DNA of 64,000 nt. Origin: Streptomyces roseus (GTDB taxonomy: Bacteria > Actinomycetota > Actinomycetes > Streptomycetales > Streptomycetaceae). Below the pieces are notes generated by a model that was not told where the DNA came from, searched no databases, and saw only the letters and a program-made list of their open reading frames with translations. The DNA lies in NCBI RefSeq assembly GCF_001044425.1, contig NZ_LFML01000119.1, forward strand, positions 24,980-88,979, in the 5' to 3' direction. Within the stretch, counting starts at the first letter, position 1, and each line of letters begins with the position of its first letter. Below are positions 8,286-16,621 of the stretch, piece after piece. The position numbers and the translations under genes are program-made.

Positions 8286-9473
8286 ATGGACGGTGAACGC
8301 GGACGGTGGCGGCAGTGCCTGCTCGGCGGGGCGGTGTTCGCCGTGTGCATGGCCGGCACCACGCTGCCCACCCCGCTCTACGGCCTCTACCAGGAGAAGT
8401 TCGGTTTCTCCGAGCTGCAGGTGACGGTCGTGTACGCCGTGTACGCGTTCGGCGTCATGGGGGTCCTGCTGCTGGCGGGCAACGCCTCGGACGTCGTGGG
8501 CAGGCGGCCCGTGCTCCTGACCGGCCTCGGACTGGCGGCGCTGAGCGCCGGCTGTTTCCTGTGCGCCACCGGGCTGGGCTGGCTGTACGCGGGCCGGATG
8601 CTGTCGGGCCTGTCCGCGGGGCTGTTCACCGGCGCCGCCACGGCCTACGTCATCGAGCTCGCGCCGAAGAACGGCTCCTCGCGCGCCACGTTCGTGGCGA
8701 CGGCCGCCAACATGGGCGGGCTGGGCTGCGGGCCCCTGCTCGCCGGCGTGCTGTCCCAGTACGCTCCCTGGCCCCTGTACCTTCCGTTCGTCGTGCACCT
8801 CGCCCTCGTGGCCTGCTCGGCCGCCGTCCTGCTGCGCCTTCCCGAGACCGTACGGGAGCGGCAGTCGCTCGCGGCGGTACGGCCCCAGCGGCCCGCGCTG
8901 CCCGCGTCGGTGCGGCGGGTGTTCGTGCCCGCCGCGGCCGCCTCCTTCGTGGGGTTCGCGCTGTTCGGAGTGTTCACGTCGGTCAGCCCGGCCTTCCTCG
9001 TCGAATCCCTGGGCGTGCACAACCGGGCCGTGAGCGGGCTGGTCGTCGCACTCGCCTTCTTCGCGTCGACGGCCGGACAACTGGCCGCCGGCCGCATCGG
9101 CGTCGCCCGCTCCCTCCCGCTGGGTTGCGCGGCACTGCTCGCCGGACTGCTGTTGCTCGCGGGCGCCCTGTACTGGGACACGCTGGCGCTGGTGGTCCTC
9201 AGCGCGCTCGTCGGCGGCGGCGGCCAGGGACTGACGTTCCGCGGGGCGCTCTCCGCGGTGGCGGGGGCCTCTCCGGCCGGGCAGCGCGCGGCGGTCATCT
9301 CGATGCTGTTCGTCGTGGCGTACGCGGGCATCTCCGTACCGGTGATCGGAGTGGGCGTACTGACGGGACCCCTCGGCCTGGAGGGCGCCGGACTGGTGTT
9401 CCTCGCCTGCATGACGGCGCTGGTGTCGACCGCGGCCGTCTACCTGCTCCGGCACCCGGTGCGCGAGGAGTAG
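8286..9473 (+). CDS. MFS transporter
   Basis: Major facilitator carrier of 395 residues with about 12 hydrophobic helices. The loop between helices 2 and 3 reads GNASDVVGRRPVLLTGLGLA, a good match to the MFS motif A (G-x-L-a-D-r-x-G-r-R), and GCFLCATGLGWLYAGRMLSGLSAGLFTGA is typical of the following helix pair. Drug or sugar efflux is typical of such stand-alone Streptomyces members; the substrate is unknown. ATG 8286 is preferred because the hydrophobic core begins 10 residues later; it has only a weak ribosome-binding site, and an in-frame start at 8157 would overlap the divergent phosphatase gene. Confidence 0.88.
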   Translation: MDGERGRWRQCLLGGAVFAVCMAGTTLPTPLYGLYQEKFGFSELQVTVVYAVYAFGVMGVLLLAGNASDVVGRRPVLLTGLGLAALSAGCFLCATGLGWLYAGRMLSGLSAGLFTGAATAYVIELAPKNGSSRATFVATAANMGGLGCGPLLAGVLSQYAPWPLYLPFVVHLALVACSAAVLLRLPETVRERQSLAAVRPQRPALPASVRRVFVPAAAASFVGFALFGVFTSVSPAFLVESLGVHNRAVSGLVVALAFFASTAGQLAAGRIGVARSLPLGCAALLAGLLLLAGALYWDTLALVVLSALVGGGGQGLTFRGALSAVAGASPAGQRAAVISMLFVVAYAGISVPVIGVGVLTGPLGLEGAGLVFLACMTALVSTAAVYLLRHPVREE

Positions 9474-9650
9474 CCCCGTTCCGCGGATCAGGAGAAGCCC
9501 GCGATTCCCCGATCGGGCGATGTGTCGGGCCGGGGCGATTCGTATCCGGCCGTACGGCGTTACACGACCTGGAGCTTGATCAAAGCCGCGGCAGCCGCCG
9601 GGGCGCGACGCGGCCCGTGACCGGATCCCGGACGCGGGCGAGGGAGCAAG

Positions 9651-10610
9651 ATGTCAGAACGCATCCAGACGTCCACCGGTCGCGAAAGACTGGCCGCGCG
9701 CTGCCGCGACGTGTCCGAGGCGCCCGTGTTCGCGTTGTGCGTCATGTCGGTGATCCTGCTCAACGCCGTGCTGCTGGGCGTCGAGACCTACAGCGGACTG
9801 TCCGTGGAGTACGGGATCCTCCTCCACTCCGCCGAACGGTTCTGCGTCGTGGCGTTCACCCTGGAGATGCTGATCCGCCTCGGCGCGCACACCGACCGGC
9901 CGAAAGCTTTCTTCCGCGATCCGTGGAACGTGTTCGACCTGCTGGTGGTCTCCTCGGCCTTCGTGCCGTTCCTGCGCGAGAACACGACCCTGCTGCGGCT
10001 GCTGCGCCTGGCGCGGGTGCTGCGCACCGCGAAGTTCATGCCGCAGCTGCGCGTCCTGCTGGTCGCCGTCGGCCGCAGCCTCCCCGGAACGGTCAGCTTC
10101 CTGTTCGTCGGCGCCTTGATCCTCTACGTCTACGCGATGATCGGCTGGATCTGCTTCGCGGGCCACGACCCGGCGCACTACGGCTCCCTCGGCCGGGCCG
10201 GCCTCACCCTCTTCCTGCTGATGACACTGGAGGGCCTGGGCGACGCCGTCCACGCCGGACTGGCGGTCTCCCCGTTCAGCATCGTCTATTACGCCTCCTA
10301 CGTGCTCCTCGCCTCCTTCGTCCTGGTCAACGTGCTGATCGGCGTCGTCCTCAACGCCCTTGAGGAGGCGCGCGAGATGGAAGAGGACGCGAAGCGGGCC
10401 GAGGAGGCCGCCGCCCGGCGGCCGGCAGGGGACGCGGACGCGGACACGGCGCGGGCGGCGGGAGAAGGTGCGGACGAGCTCCGGCTGCGGATCGCGGCGG
10501 TCCGCCGTGCCCTCGACGACATGGAGGCGCAGCTGGATCCCTCGCTCGCGGCGCCGCCGCTCCCCACCGGATCCCCGTCCCTGGCCGGGGCGTCGGCGGG
10601 CTCGCGGTAG
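9651..10610 (+). CDS. Voltage-gated cation channel of the bacterial NaV/ion-transport family
   Basis: Single-domain six-helix channel subunit, 319 residues, that would assemble as a tetramer in the membrane. S1 is near 24-46, S2 58-78 and S3 90-106. The S4 voltage sensor has arginines at 116, 119, 122 and 125, every third position. The pore region carries the filter T192-L193-E194-G195-L196, comparable with TLESW of NaChBac-type sodium channels but with Gly in place of Ser. S6 (about 212-238) runs into a charged EEAREMEEDAKRAEEAAARR coiled coil and a second helix before a Pro/Ser-rich tail, as in NaV tetramers. The filter change makes ion selectivity uncertain (Na+, Ca2+ or mixed). Start 9651 follows GAGGGAG. 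Confidence 0.85.
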   Translation: MSERIQTSTGRERLAARCRDVSEAPVFALCVMSVILLNAVLLGVETYSGLSVEYGILLHSAERFCVVAFTLEMLIRLGAHTDRPKAFFRDPWNVFDLLVVSSAFVPFLRENTTLLRLLRLARVLRTAKFMPQLRVLLVAVGRSLPGTVSFLFVGALILYVYAMIGWICFAGHDPAHYGSLGRAGLTLFLLMTLEGLGDAVHAGLAVSPFSIVYYASYVLLASFVLVNVLIGVVLNALEEAREMEEDAKRAEEAAARRPAGDADADTARAAGEGADELRLRIAAVRRALDDMEAQLDPSLAAPPLPTGSPSLAGASAGSR

Positions 10611-10667
10611 CCGTACGCGGGGCGCTCGCGCGGACCGTACCCCTCCGCCCGCGACGAGCGGGACGCT

Positions 10668-10772
10668 GTCACGAGCGGCACCGCCGACCTGGCCGGGATC
10701 TCGGGCGCGGGCGGCATGGCGGTCGACGCCGACGGCACGCACCGGATCTGGCTCGACTACCAACTCGGATGA
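10668..10772 (+). pseudogene. 3' remnant of a DUF3224-like gene
   Basis: The frame reads SGTADLAGISGAGGMAVDAD then GTHRIWLDYQLG and a TGA stop. That pattern (SGTGxLAGLxGxGG then HxxxLDYxL) is the conserved C-terminal end of DUF3224 (allene-oxide-cyclase-like fold) proteins. Upstream in the same frame there is no family-like sequence, so only about 35 residues survive downstream of the channel gene. Identification is by eye. Confidence 0.5.
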
Positions 10773-10853
10773 TCACGGACTGAGTTGGCCGGGCGGTCGC
10801 ACGGCACGGCACGGCAGGGATCCGTACCGACCGGGCCGCCGCCCGGCCGGCGG

Positions 10854-12029
10854 TCAGCCGCGGCGCTGCCACTCCTCGGCCAGCAGCCGGTAGGAGCGGA
10901 CCCGGTCCGCGTGCCCGTGCGTGATCGTCGTGATGAGCAGCTCGTCGGCGCCGGTCGCGTCCCGCAGCCTCTCCAGGTGGTCGGCGACGGTGCCGGGCGA
11001 GCCCACGAACCGGGTCTCCAGCCGGTCCGCCACCAGCGCGCTGTCCTGCGCCGACCAGGGGAGCGCGCGCGCTTCCGCAGGCGTGGGATAGGGGATCGCG
11101 CCCTCGGCCGTACGGATGCTGCGCACCCAGGGCGCGTACCCGGCCGCCAGTTCGCGGGCGGTCGCGTCGTCCTGCGCGACCACCACGTCGGCGGAGACTG
11201 TCAGGTACGGCCGGTCCAGCTCCGCGGACGGCTTGAAGGCGGCCCGGTACCCTTCGGCGGCCTCCAGGACGGTGGCCGGGCTGACGTGGTAGTTCGCCGC
11301 GAAGCGCAGCCCGTTGCGGCCCGCCGCCTCCGCGCTCACCCCACCGCTGCTGCCCAGGATCCACACCTGTACGTCGGCCCCCTCGCCGGGCACGGCGTGC
11401 GCCTCCACACCCTCCGGTGTGCGGTACTCCCCGCGCAGCAGCGCGAGGACGTCGTCGACCTGCTCCGAGTAGTCCTGCGGCTGCGCGCCGGGCAGGTTGA
11501 GCAGCTTCTGCTGGAGCGCCACCCGGGGATGGCCCAGCAGGTGGGCGAAGGAGAACCGGTCCGGGATGCGCAGCCCGTTCGGGGTGCGGCCGTCCACCAC
11601 CGGAGTGGACGGGACGTCCGGCTCGGGCGGCCCCGCGGGCCCGCCCTCGCCCCCGTCCTCGCCCTCCGCCGCGCGGCGGCGCTGCGGAGGCCCCGCCGAG
11701 CGCCCCAGGCCCAGGTCGAGGCGGCCGGGGTGCAGCGCGTCGATGAGCCCGAACTCCTCCACCGTCGACAGCGCGGTGCGGTGCCCGAGCTGGACGGCCC
11801 CGGAACCGAGCCGGATGGTGCGGGTGGCGGAAGCGGTCAGGGCCAGGACCACGGCAGGGGAGGTCCCGGCGACGCCCGGATTGAGGTGGTGCTCGGCGAA
11901 CCAGTAGCGCGCGTACCCGAACTCCTCGGTACGGCGGGCCAGGTCGACGCTGTGGGCGAGGGCCTCGGCGGCGGTCGAGCCGGACACGACCGGGACGAGG
12001 TCGAGGACCCCCAGGGGGATGGCTGCCAT
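10854..12029 (-). CDS. LLM-class flavin-dependent oxidoreductase (MsnO8-like)
   Basis: Luciferase-like (beta/alpha)8 monooxygenase, 391 residues, using reduced FMN supplied by a separate reductase. The start IPLGVLDLVPVVSGSTAAEA and FGYARYWFAEHHLNPGVAGTSPAVV are typical of MsnO8-type members. An unusual acidic/proline insert (about residues 115-145, rich in E, G and P) interrupts the family pattern. ATG 12029 has AAGGAG seven bases upstream, overlapping the stop of the preceding gene (12041). It is the last gene of a minus-strand run of four flavin monooxygenases linked to an acetyltransferase and an ABC importer, so oxidative release of sulfur from an organosulfur substrate is the most likely role. 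The exact substrate is unknown. Confidence 0.85.
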   Translation of the reverse strand: MAAIPLGVLDLVPVVSGSTAAEALAHSVDLARRTEEFGYARYWFAEHHLNPGVAGTSPAVVLALTASATRTIRLGSGAVQLGHRTALSTVEEFGLIDALHPGRLDLGLGRSAGPPQRRRAAEGEDGGEGGPAGPPEPDVPSTPVVDGRTPNGLRIPDRFSFAHLLGHPRVALQQKLLNLPGAQPQDYSEQVDDVLALLRGEYRTPEGVEAHAVPGEGADVQVWILGSSGGVSAEAAGRNGLRFAANYHVSPATVLEAAEGYRAAFKPSAELDRPYLTVSADVVVAQDDATARELAAGYAPWVRSIRTAEGAIPYPTPAEARALPWSAQDSALVADRLETRFVGSPGTVADHLERLRDATGADELLITTITHGHADRVRSYRLLAEEWQRRG

Positions 12030-12040
12030 GGCCTGGCTCC

Positions 12041-13087
12041 TTACAGTTCGGGGAAGGACGGGTCGGGTATCTCCCGGCGCAGCACCGGGGCGATCTCCGA
12101 CTGGAAGAGTTCGAGCGAGGCCTGGTGCTCCGCCTCGGGCAGCCCGCCCGCCTCGGCCTGGAGGTGCAGCACGGTATGGCCGAACTCCGCGTGGTAGCGG
12201 TGGACCTTTTCGATCACCTGCTGCGGGCTGCCGATCAGCGCCGAGCTGCGCTCGACGAAGTCCTCCAGCGTCGCGAAGACCGGCTCCACCCCCTGCGTGC
12301 GGTGCGCGGCCAGGTACCGGGCGAAGGCCGGCCGGTACCTGGCCACGGCCTGCTGCGAAGTGCGTGCCGCGTGATAGCCGGCCGTGCCCGCGCCGACGAC
12401 GGCACGGGCCGGATCGTGGCCGTGGTGCTCCCAGCGCTCCCGGTAGTACCGGACCAGCTCCGCGTAGGGGCCGATGGGATGGGTGACGTTCGCCGAGAAC
12501 AGCGGATCCCCGTAGCGCGCCGCCAGTTCCACGGACTCCCGGCTCGTCGCGCTGCCGTGCCACACGCGCAGGGCGCGCTGGTACGGACGCGGCAGCACCT
12601 CCGCGCCGGCCAGCGCGGGGCGGAAGCGCGGCTCGGCGCTCACCTTGTCCTCGCGCCAGATCCGCCGGAACAGCTCGTAGCTCTCGGAGTTGCGCTCCCA
12701 CTGGTCCTCGGGACTCACGTGGAACAGCTCCCGCTGCGCCGTACCGTTCCCCTTGCCGATCATGAGCTCCAGGCGGCCGTCGGAGAGGTGGTCCAGGGTC
12801 GCGTAGTCCTCGTACGCCCGCACCGGGTCCAGCAGGCTCAGGGTGGTGACGGCGGTGAACAGGCGGATCCGCCGGGTCAGCGCGGCGATGTGTCCGAGCA
12901 CCACGGGCGGCGAGGACGACAGGAACGGCCGCTCGTGGCGCTCGCCCACGCCGAACCCGTCGAAGCCGAGCTCCTCCGCGCGCAGCGCGCTCGCGACGAC
13001 CTGGCGGAACCGCTCCCGGACGGGGGGCGCGGCGCCCGTCACCGGGTCCGCGTTGTCGGTGATGAGGGTGATGGCGAGGAACTTCAC
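12041..13087 (-). CDS. LLM-class FMN-dependent monooxygenase (CE1758-like)
   Basis: Luciferase-like monooxygenase of 348 residues. The N-terminus KFLAITLITDNADPVTGAAP, the GFDGFGVGERHERPFLSSSP segment and DHLSDGRLELMIGKGNGTAQ are the conserved flavin/substrate-pocket stretches of this subgroup. The GTG start at 13087 overlaps the TGA stop of the upstream monooxygenase gene by four bases (GTGA), and GGAGG lies just before it, indicating translational coupling. Such paired monooxygenases are common in sulfur- and amine-salvage operons, where each acts on a related oxidised substrate. No signal peptide. The substrate cannot be read from the sequence. Confidence 0.85.
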   Translation of the reverse strand: MKFLAITLITDNADPVTGAAPPVRERFRQVVASALRAEELGFDGFGVGERHERPFLSSSPPVVLGHIAALTRRIRLFTAVTTLSLLDPVRAYEDYATLDHLSDGRLELMIGKGNGTAQRELFHVSPEDQWERNSESYELFRRIWREDKVSAEPRFRPALAGAEVLPRPYQRALRVWHGSATSRESVELAARYGDPLFSANVTHPIGPYAELVRYYRERWEHHGHDPARAVVGAGTAGYHAARTSQQAVARYRPAFARYLAAHRTQGVEPVFATLEDFVERSSALIGSPQQVIEKVHRYHAEFGHTVLHLQAEAGGLPEAEHQASLELFQSEIAPVLRREIPDPSFPEL

Positions 13088-14463
13088 GAGGCCTCCGCCC
13101 GGCGGCCGGAGGCCGCCCGCGGCGTAGCGAGGCCGAGGTGGTCGCGCAGGGTGGTGCCCTCGTAGTCGGTGCGGAAGACGCCCCGTTCCTGGAGCAGCGG
13201 GACCACGGTGTCGGCGAAGGTGTCGAGGCCGCCCGGGGTGACGTGCGGGACCAGGATGAAGCCGTCGGCCGCGTCCGCCTGGACCAGCGTGTCGATCTGC
13301 TCGGCGACGCTCGCGGCCGAGCCGACGAAGGTCTGGCCGGAGGTGGTGGCGATGACCAGTTCCCGGATCGAGAGGTTCTTGGCCTCCGCGAGGGCGCGCC
13401 ACTGGCGGGCGGTCTCCAGCGGGTCGCGGAATTGGCGCACGCTCGCCCGGCCGAGCGCGATGGTGTTCTCGCCGGTCTCCGGATCGATGTCGGGCAGGGG
13501 GCCGTCGGGATCGTAGCCGGACAGGTCCCGGTTCCACACGTGTTCGAGGTACTTGATGGCGGTCTGCCCGCTGACCTGGAGGCGGCGCACCTCGTGGGCG
13601 GCCTCGCGGGCTTCGGCGTCGGTGTCGCCGAGGATGAAGGTGGCCGCCGGCAGGATCTTCAACTCGTCCTGCCCACGCCCGTACTTCGCCAGGCGGCGCT
13701 TGACGTCGGCGTAGAAGGCCCGGCCCTCGTCGAGCGTTCCGTACCGGCCGAAGATCGCGTCGGCGTCGGAGGCGGCGAACTCGCGGCCCTCGTCGGAGTC
13801 GCCCGCCTGGAAGACCACCGGGCGGCCCTGCGGGCTGCGGGGCACGTTGAACCGGCCCTCGATGTCGAACTGCGGACCCTTGTGGGCGAAGGCCCCGGCC
13901 CGGGCGTCGCGCAGGAAAGTCCCCGACCCGGCGTCGGCGAGGATGTCGCCGCCGTCCCAGGAATCGAACAGCTCGTGGGCGGTGGCCAGGAACTCCTTGG
14001 CCCGGCTGTAGCGCTCCTCGCGGGGCAGGAAGCCCCCGCGCCGGAAGTTCTCGCCGGTGAAGGCGTCCCAGGAGGTGACCACGTTCCAGGCGGCCCGGCC
14101 GTCCGACAGGTGGTCCAGGGAGGCGAACTGGCGCGCCACCTCGTAGGGCTCGTTGAAGGTGGAGTTGATGGTGCCGGTCAGCCCGAGGCGGTCGGTGACG
14201 GCCGCGAGGGCGGCCAGCACGGTGAAGGTGTCGGGGCGGCCGACGACGTCCAAGTCGTATATCCGCCCGCCCTGCTCGCGCAGCCGCAGTCCTTCGGCGA
14301 GGAAGAGGAAGTCGAACTTGGCGCGCTCCGCGGTGCGGGCGAAGTGGACGAAGGAGTCGAAGTCGATGTGGCTGCCGGCCGCCGGGTCGCTCCACACGGT
14401 GGTGTTGTTGACGCCCGGGAAGTGGGCCGCGAGGTGGATCTGCTTGAGCGGCTTGGTGGTCAT
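13084..14463 (-). CDS. NtaA/SnaA/DszA-family FMN-dependent monooxygenase
   Basis: Monooxygenase component of 459 residues in the nitrilotriacetate/dibenzothiophene-sulfone/dimethylsulfide monooxygenase family, cleaving C-N or C-S bonds with FMNH2 and oxygen. Conserved stretches include the N-terminal LKQIHLAAHFPGVNNTTVW, TGTINSTFNEPYEVARQFAS, LDHLSDGRAAWNVVTS and VVFQAGDSDEGREFAA. It is homologous to B. subtilis YtnJ (CmoJ) of the S-alkylcysteine pathway by family membership. Start 14463 has GAGG seven bases upstream. Its stop overlaps the next gene's start by four bases. No flavin reductase gene is present nearby, so a general cellular FMN reductase must supply FMNH2. Confidence 0.9.
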   Translation of the reverse strand: MTTKPLKQIHLAAHFPGVNNTTVWSDPAAGSHIDFDSFVHFARTAERAKFDFLFLAEGLRLREQGGRIYDLDVVGRPDTFTVLAALAAVTDRLGLTGTINSTFNEPYEVARQFASLDHLSDGRAAWNVVTSWDAFTGENFRRGGFLPREERYSRAKEFLATAHELFDSWDGGDILADAGSGTFLRDARAGAFAHKGPQFDIEGRFNVPRSPQGRPVVFQAGDSDEGREFAASDADAIFGRYGTLDEGRAFYADVKRRLAKYGRGQDELKILPAATFILGDTDAEAREAAHEVRRLQVSGQTAIKYLEHVWNRDLSGYDPDGPLPDIDPETGENTIALGRASVRQFRDPLETARQWRALAEAKNLSIRELVIATTSGQTFVGSAASVAEQIDTLVQADAADGFILVPHVTPGGLDTFADTVVPLLQERGVFRTDYEGTTLRDHLGLATPRAASGRRAEAS

Positions 14464-14506
14464 GTTCGTCCTCGGTCAGGCGGAGCGGTGCGGGGCGGGG
14501 GCGTGC

Positions 14507-15691
14507 TCAGGCGGCCGGGAGCGGGTCCGCGGCGTAGCGGTTGGCGGGGCGGCCGAGCCCCAGCAGACCGCGCAGGGTGTCCGCCTCGTACTGCCGGCGG
14601 AACAGGTCCCGCCGCTGGAGCTCGGGCACCAGGGCACGGGTGATGGCGGGCAGGTCGTGGGCGATGACCGCCGGTCGCAGCAGGAAGCCCGACAGACCCG
14701 CCTCCCGGCGCTCCTGGAGCAGGTCGGCCAGCTGTCCCGCCGTACCGGTGAACACGGAGGTGTCACCGTCGTAGGGCTCGCGCGCGGCCTCGTCGAGGCG
14801 GCCGCGGCGCTCGGCCGCCGCCGCGGCGCTCTCGTCGAGGAACACGGTCAGCTCGCCGAAGAGGTGCAGGGGCCGCTCGGCGAGCCCCGTCGAGGCCCGG
14901 AGCCCGCGGACGGCCGTGGCGGCGGCGCGGGTCTCCGCGGTGTCACGGGCCACCAGGTGGCCGATGTCGGCGGACTGCGCGATGAGCCCGTACGCCGAGC
15001 TGTCGGCGGCCCTCACGCTCACGACGGGCTGGCCCTGGGGCGGTCGCGGGGTGATGGAAGGGCCCCGCACGCTGAAGTGGCGGCCCTCGAAGTCGATGTA
15101 GTGGAGCTTGTCGCGGTCCACGAACCGGCCCGTGGCCACGTCGCGGATCTCCGCGTCGTCCTCCCAGCTGTCCCACAGCCGCCGTACGACCTCGACGTGG
15201 TCGACTGCCTCCTCGTACAGCTCCTCCTCCGCGAGCGGTCCCGGGCGGCGGCCGAAGTGCCGCTCCTCGTAGGGCAGCCCGGACACCTGTACCTGCAGAC
15301 CGGCCCGGCCGCGGCTGACGTGGTCGAGGGTGGCCACGGCCTTGGAGACGTGGAAGGGCTCGGTGTGGGTGGCGGTCACGGCGCCGACGAGCCCGATGCG
15401 GCGGGTCAGCGGCGCCACCCGGGCGGCGGTGAGGACCGCGTCGAGCCGGCCGCGGACCCGGTCGGTGCGCTCGTCGTGGCCGGCGGGGGAGGAGGACTGG
15501 AGGGCGAGCCCGTCCTCGAAGGCGACGAAGTCGAGGAGCCCGGCCTCGGCCTCCGCGACGAGTCCCGCCCAGTAGCGGGCGGTGAACAGTTCGGCGGGCC
15601 GCGCCCCCGGCTCGCGCCAGGCGGCCGGGTGCCGGCCCGCGCCGTCCAGCGAGACGGCGAGGTGCAGTGGTGCGGAATGGGAAAGGGGCAT
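14507..15691 (-). CDS. NtaA-type LLM flavin-dependent monooxygenase
   Basis: Second NtaA/SnaA-like protein, shorter (394 residues). ARYWAGLVAEAEAGLLDFVAFEDGL, the GLVGAVTATHTEPFHVSKAV region and LDHVSRGRAGLQVQVSG correspond to the conserved flavin-binding core of the neighbour at 13084, with which it shares the overall fold. It follows the GNAT gene after a 129-base gap containing a small palindrome (15800-15814) and relatively AT-rich DNA, so an internal promoter for the four monooxygenase genes may lie there. A ribosome-binding site AGGAAGG is visible 11 bases before ATG 15691. Substrate unknown. Confidence 0.85.
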   Translation of the reverse strand: MPLSHSAPLHLAVSLDGAGRHPAAWREPGARPAELFTARYWAGLVAEAEAGLLDFVAFEDGLALQSSSPAGHDERTDRVRGRLDAVLTAARVAPLTRRIGLVGAVTATHTEPFHVSKAVATLDHVSRGRAGLQVQVSGLPYEERHFGRRPGPLAEEELYEEAVDHVEVVRRLWDSWEDDAEIRDVATGRFVDRDKLHYIDFEGRHFSVRGPSITPRPPQGQPVVSVRAADSSAYGLIAQSADIGHLVARDTAETRAAATAVRGLRASTGLAERPLHLFGELTVFLDESAAAAAERRGRLDEAAREPYDGDTSVFTGTAGQLADLLQERREAGLSGFLLRPAVIAHDLPAITRALVPELQRRDLFRRQYEADTLRGLLGLGRPANRYAADPLPAA

Positions 15692-15799
15692 GCTGAATTA
15701 CGCCTTCCTGATCGGCGTGCGGAATGAGGGGCCGATGCGGGGTGGGCGAAATTCAACCCGTCATCAAAATCTCCCGAAAAACGCTACGCCGGGCGGCTG

Positions 15800-15814
15800 T
15801 GCCATTCAATGGCA
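15800..15814. promoter_or_regulatory. Palindrome ahead of the monooxygenase genes
   Basis: TGCCATT-C-AATGGCA is a perfect 7-1-7 inverted repeat in the 129-base gap between the GNAT gene and the first monooxygenase. The gap is markedly richer in A and T than its surroundings. It could be an operator for an internal promoter; the binding protein is not identified. Confidence 0.4.
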
Positions 15815-15820
15815 GGAACA

Positions 15821-16621
15821 TTAAGAGAATTTGGCAGTCGTGTTGCCCCGGCCGCCGGGGGCCCGTACGGCCATGAACGAGGGCCGTCGGCGCAGGGTGA
15901 AGCCGATCGACTCGTAGAGCCGGATCGCGGCGGTGTTGGCGGCCGCCGTGTGCAGGAAGGGGGTCTCGCCCCGCTCCCGGATGCCCGCCGCCACGGCGCG
16001 GACCAGCCGCGTCGCCAGGCCCTGACCCCGGTGCGCGGGATGGGTGCAGACCGCGCTGATCTCGGTCCAGCCGGGCGGCCGCAGCCGCTCTCCCGCCATC
16101 GCGACCAGTCGGCCGCGGTGGCGGATGCCGAGGTACGTGCCCAGCTCGACGGTGCGCGGCAGGAACGGCCCCGGCTGCGTCAGCGCGATCAGGGCGAGCA
16201 TCTCCGGAACGTCCGCCGGGCCCAGTGCGACAGCCTCCGGCGCGGCCTCGGCGCGCAGCGCGGTGTCGACGAGCTGAACCCCGGGGACGGCGCCGACCGT
16301 CTCCCACCCCTCGGGCGGCTCCAGTACCCCGGCCAGCGGGGCCGTACCGCCCTCGCCGACCAGCGCCCGCAGGTCGGCCCAGGAGCGGGGGTCGGCCGGG
16401 TCCGCGAGGGCGGCCCAGGGCGAGACGTCCGGGTGGTAGCGGGCGGCGCGCGGGGCTTCGGGCCCACGCCCGCCGGGGTGTTGGGCGAAGGCGGCGTGCG
16501 GACCCTGCAGCGCCGCCCAGGCGGGGTTGTCCAGGACGTGCGGGCCTTCGGGGCCGGGGGCGGCGGTGCAGCGCCCGGAATCGGTGCCCGGGCCGGTGCC
16601 GGTGCCGGTCACGGCGCTCAC
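15821..16621 (-). CDS. GNAT N-acetyltransferase (FR47-like) of the sulfur island
   Basis: Acetyl-CoA-dependent N-acetyltransferase, 266 residues. The acetyl-CoA loop is visible as VCTHPAHRGQGLATRLVRAV, followed by LHTAAANTAAIRLYESIGFT, the C-terminal GNAT strand. The GTG start at 16621 overlaps the TGA of the substrate-binding-protein gene by four bases (GTGA). This coupling to an amino-acid-type ABC importer and to flavin monooxygenases parallels the B. subtilis yxe and ytm operons, where a GNAT enzyme acetylates an S-modified cysteine before oxidation. The inference is that this enzyme N-acetylates an imported cysteine derivative. A Gly/Thr/Pro-rich N-terminus makes the exact start less certain; a GTG 15 bases later is an alternative. 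Confidence 0.8.
   Translation of the reverse strand: MSAVTGTGTGPGTDSGRCTAAPGPEGPHVLDNPAWAALQGPHAAFAQHPGGRGPEAPRAARYHPDVSPWAALADPADPRSWADLRALVGEGGTAPLAGVLEPPEGWETVGAVPGVQLVDTALRAEAAPEAVALGPADVPEMLALIALTQPGPFLPRTVELGTYLGIRHRGRLVAMAGERLRPPGWTEISAVCTHPAHRGQGLATRLVRAVAAGIRERGETPFLHTAAANTAAIRLYESIGFTLRRRPSFMAVRAPGGRGNTTAKFS

Noticed and set aside
10854..15691. Part of a natural-product gene cluster
   Set aside because: The monooxygenases lie with importers, GNAT and a sulfur-type regulator; no polyketide, peptide-synthetase or terpene gene is present in the window.
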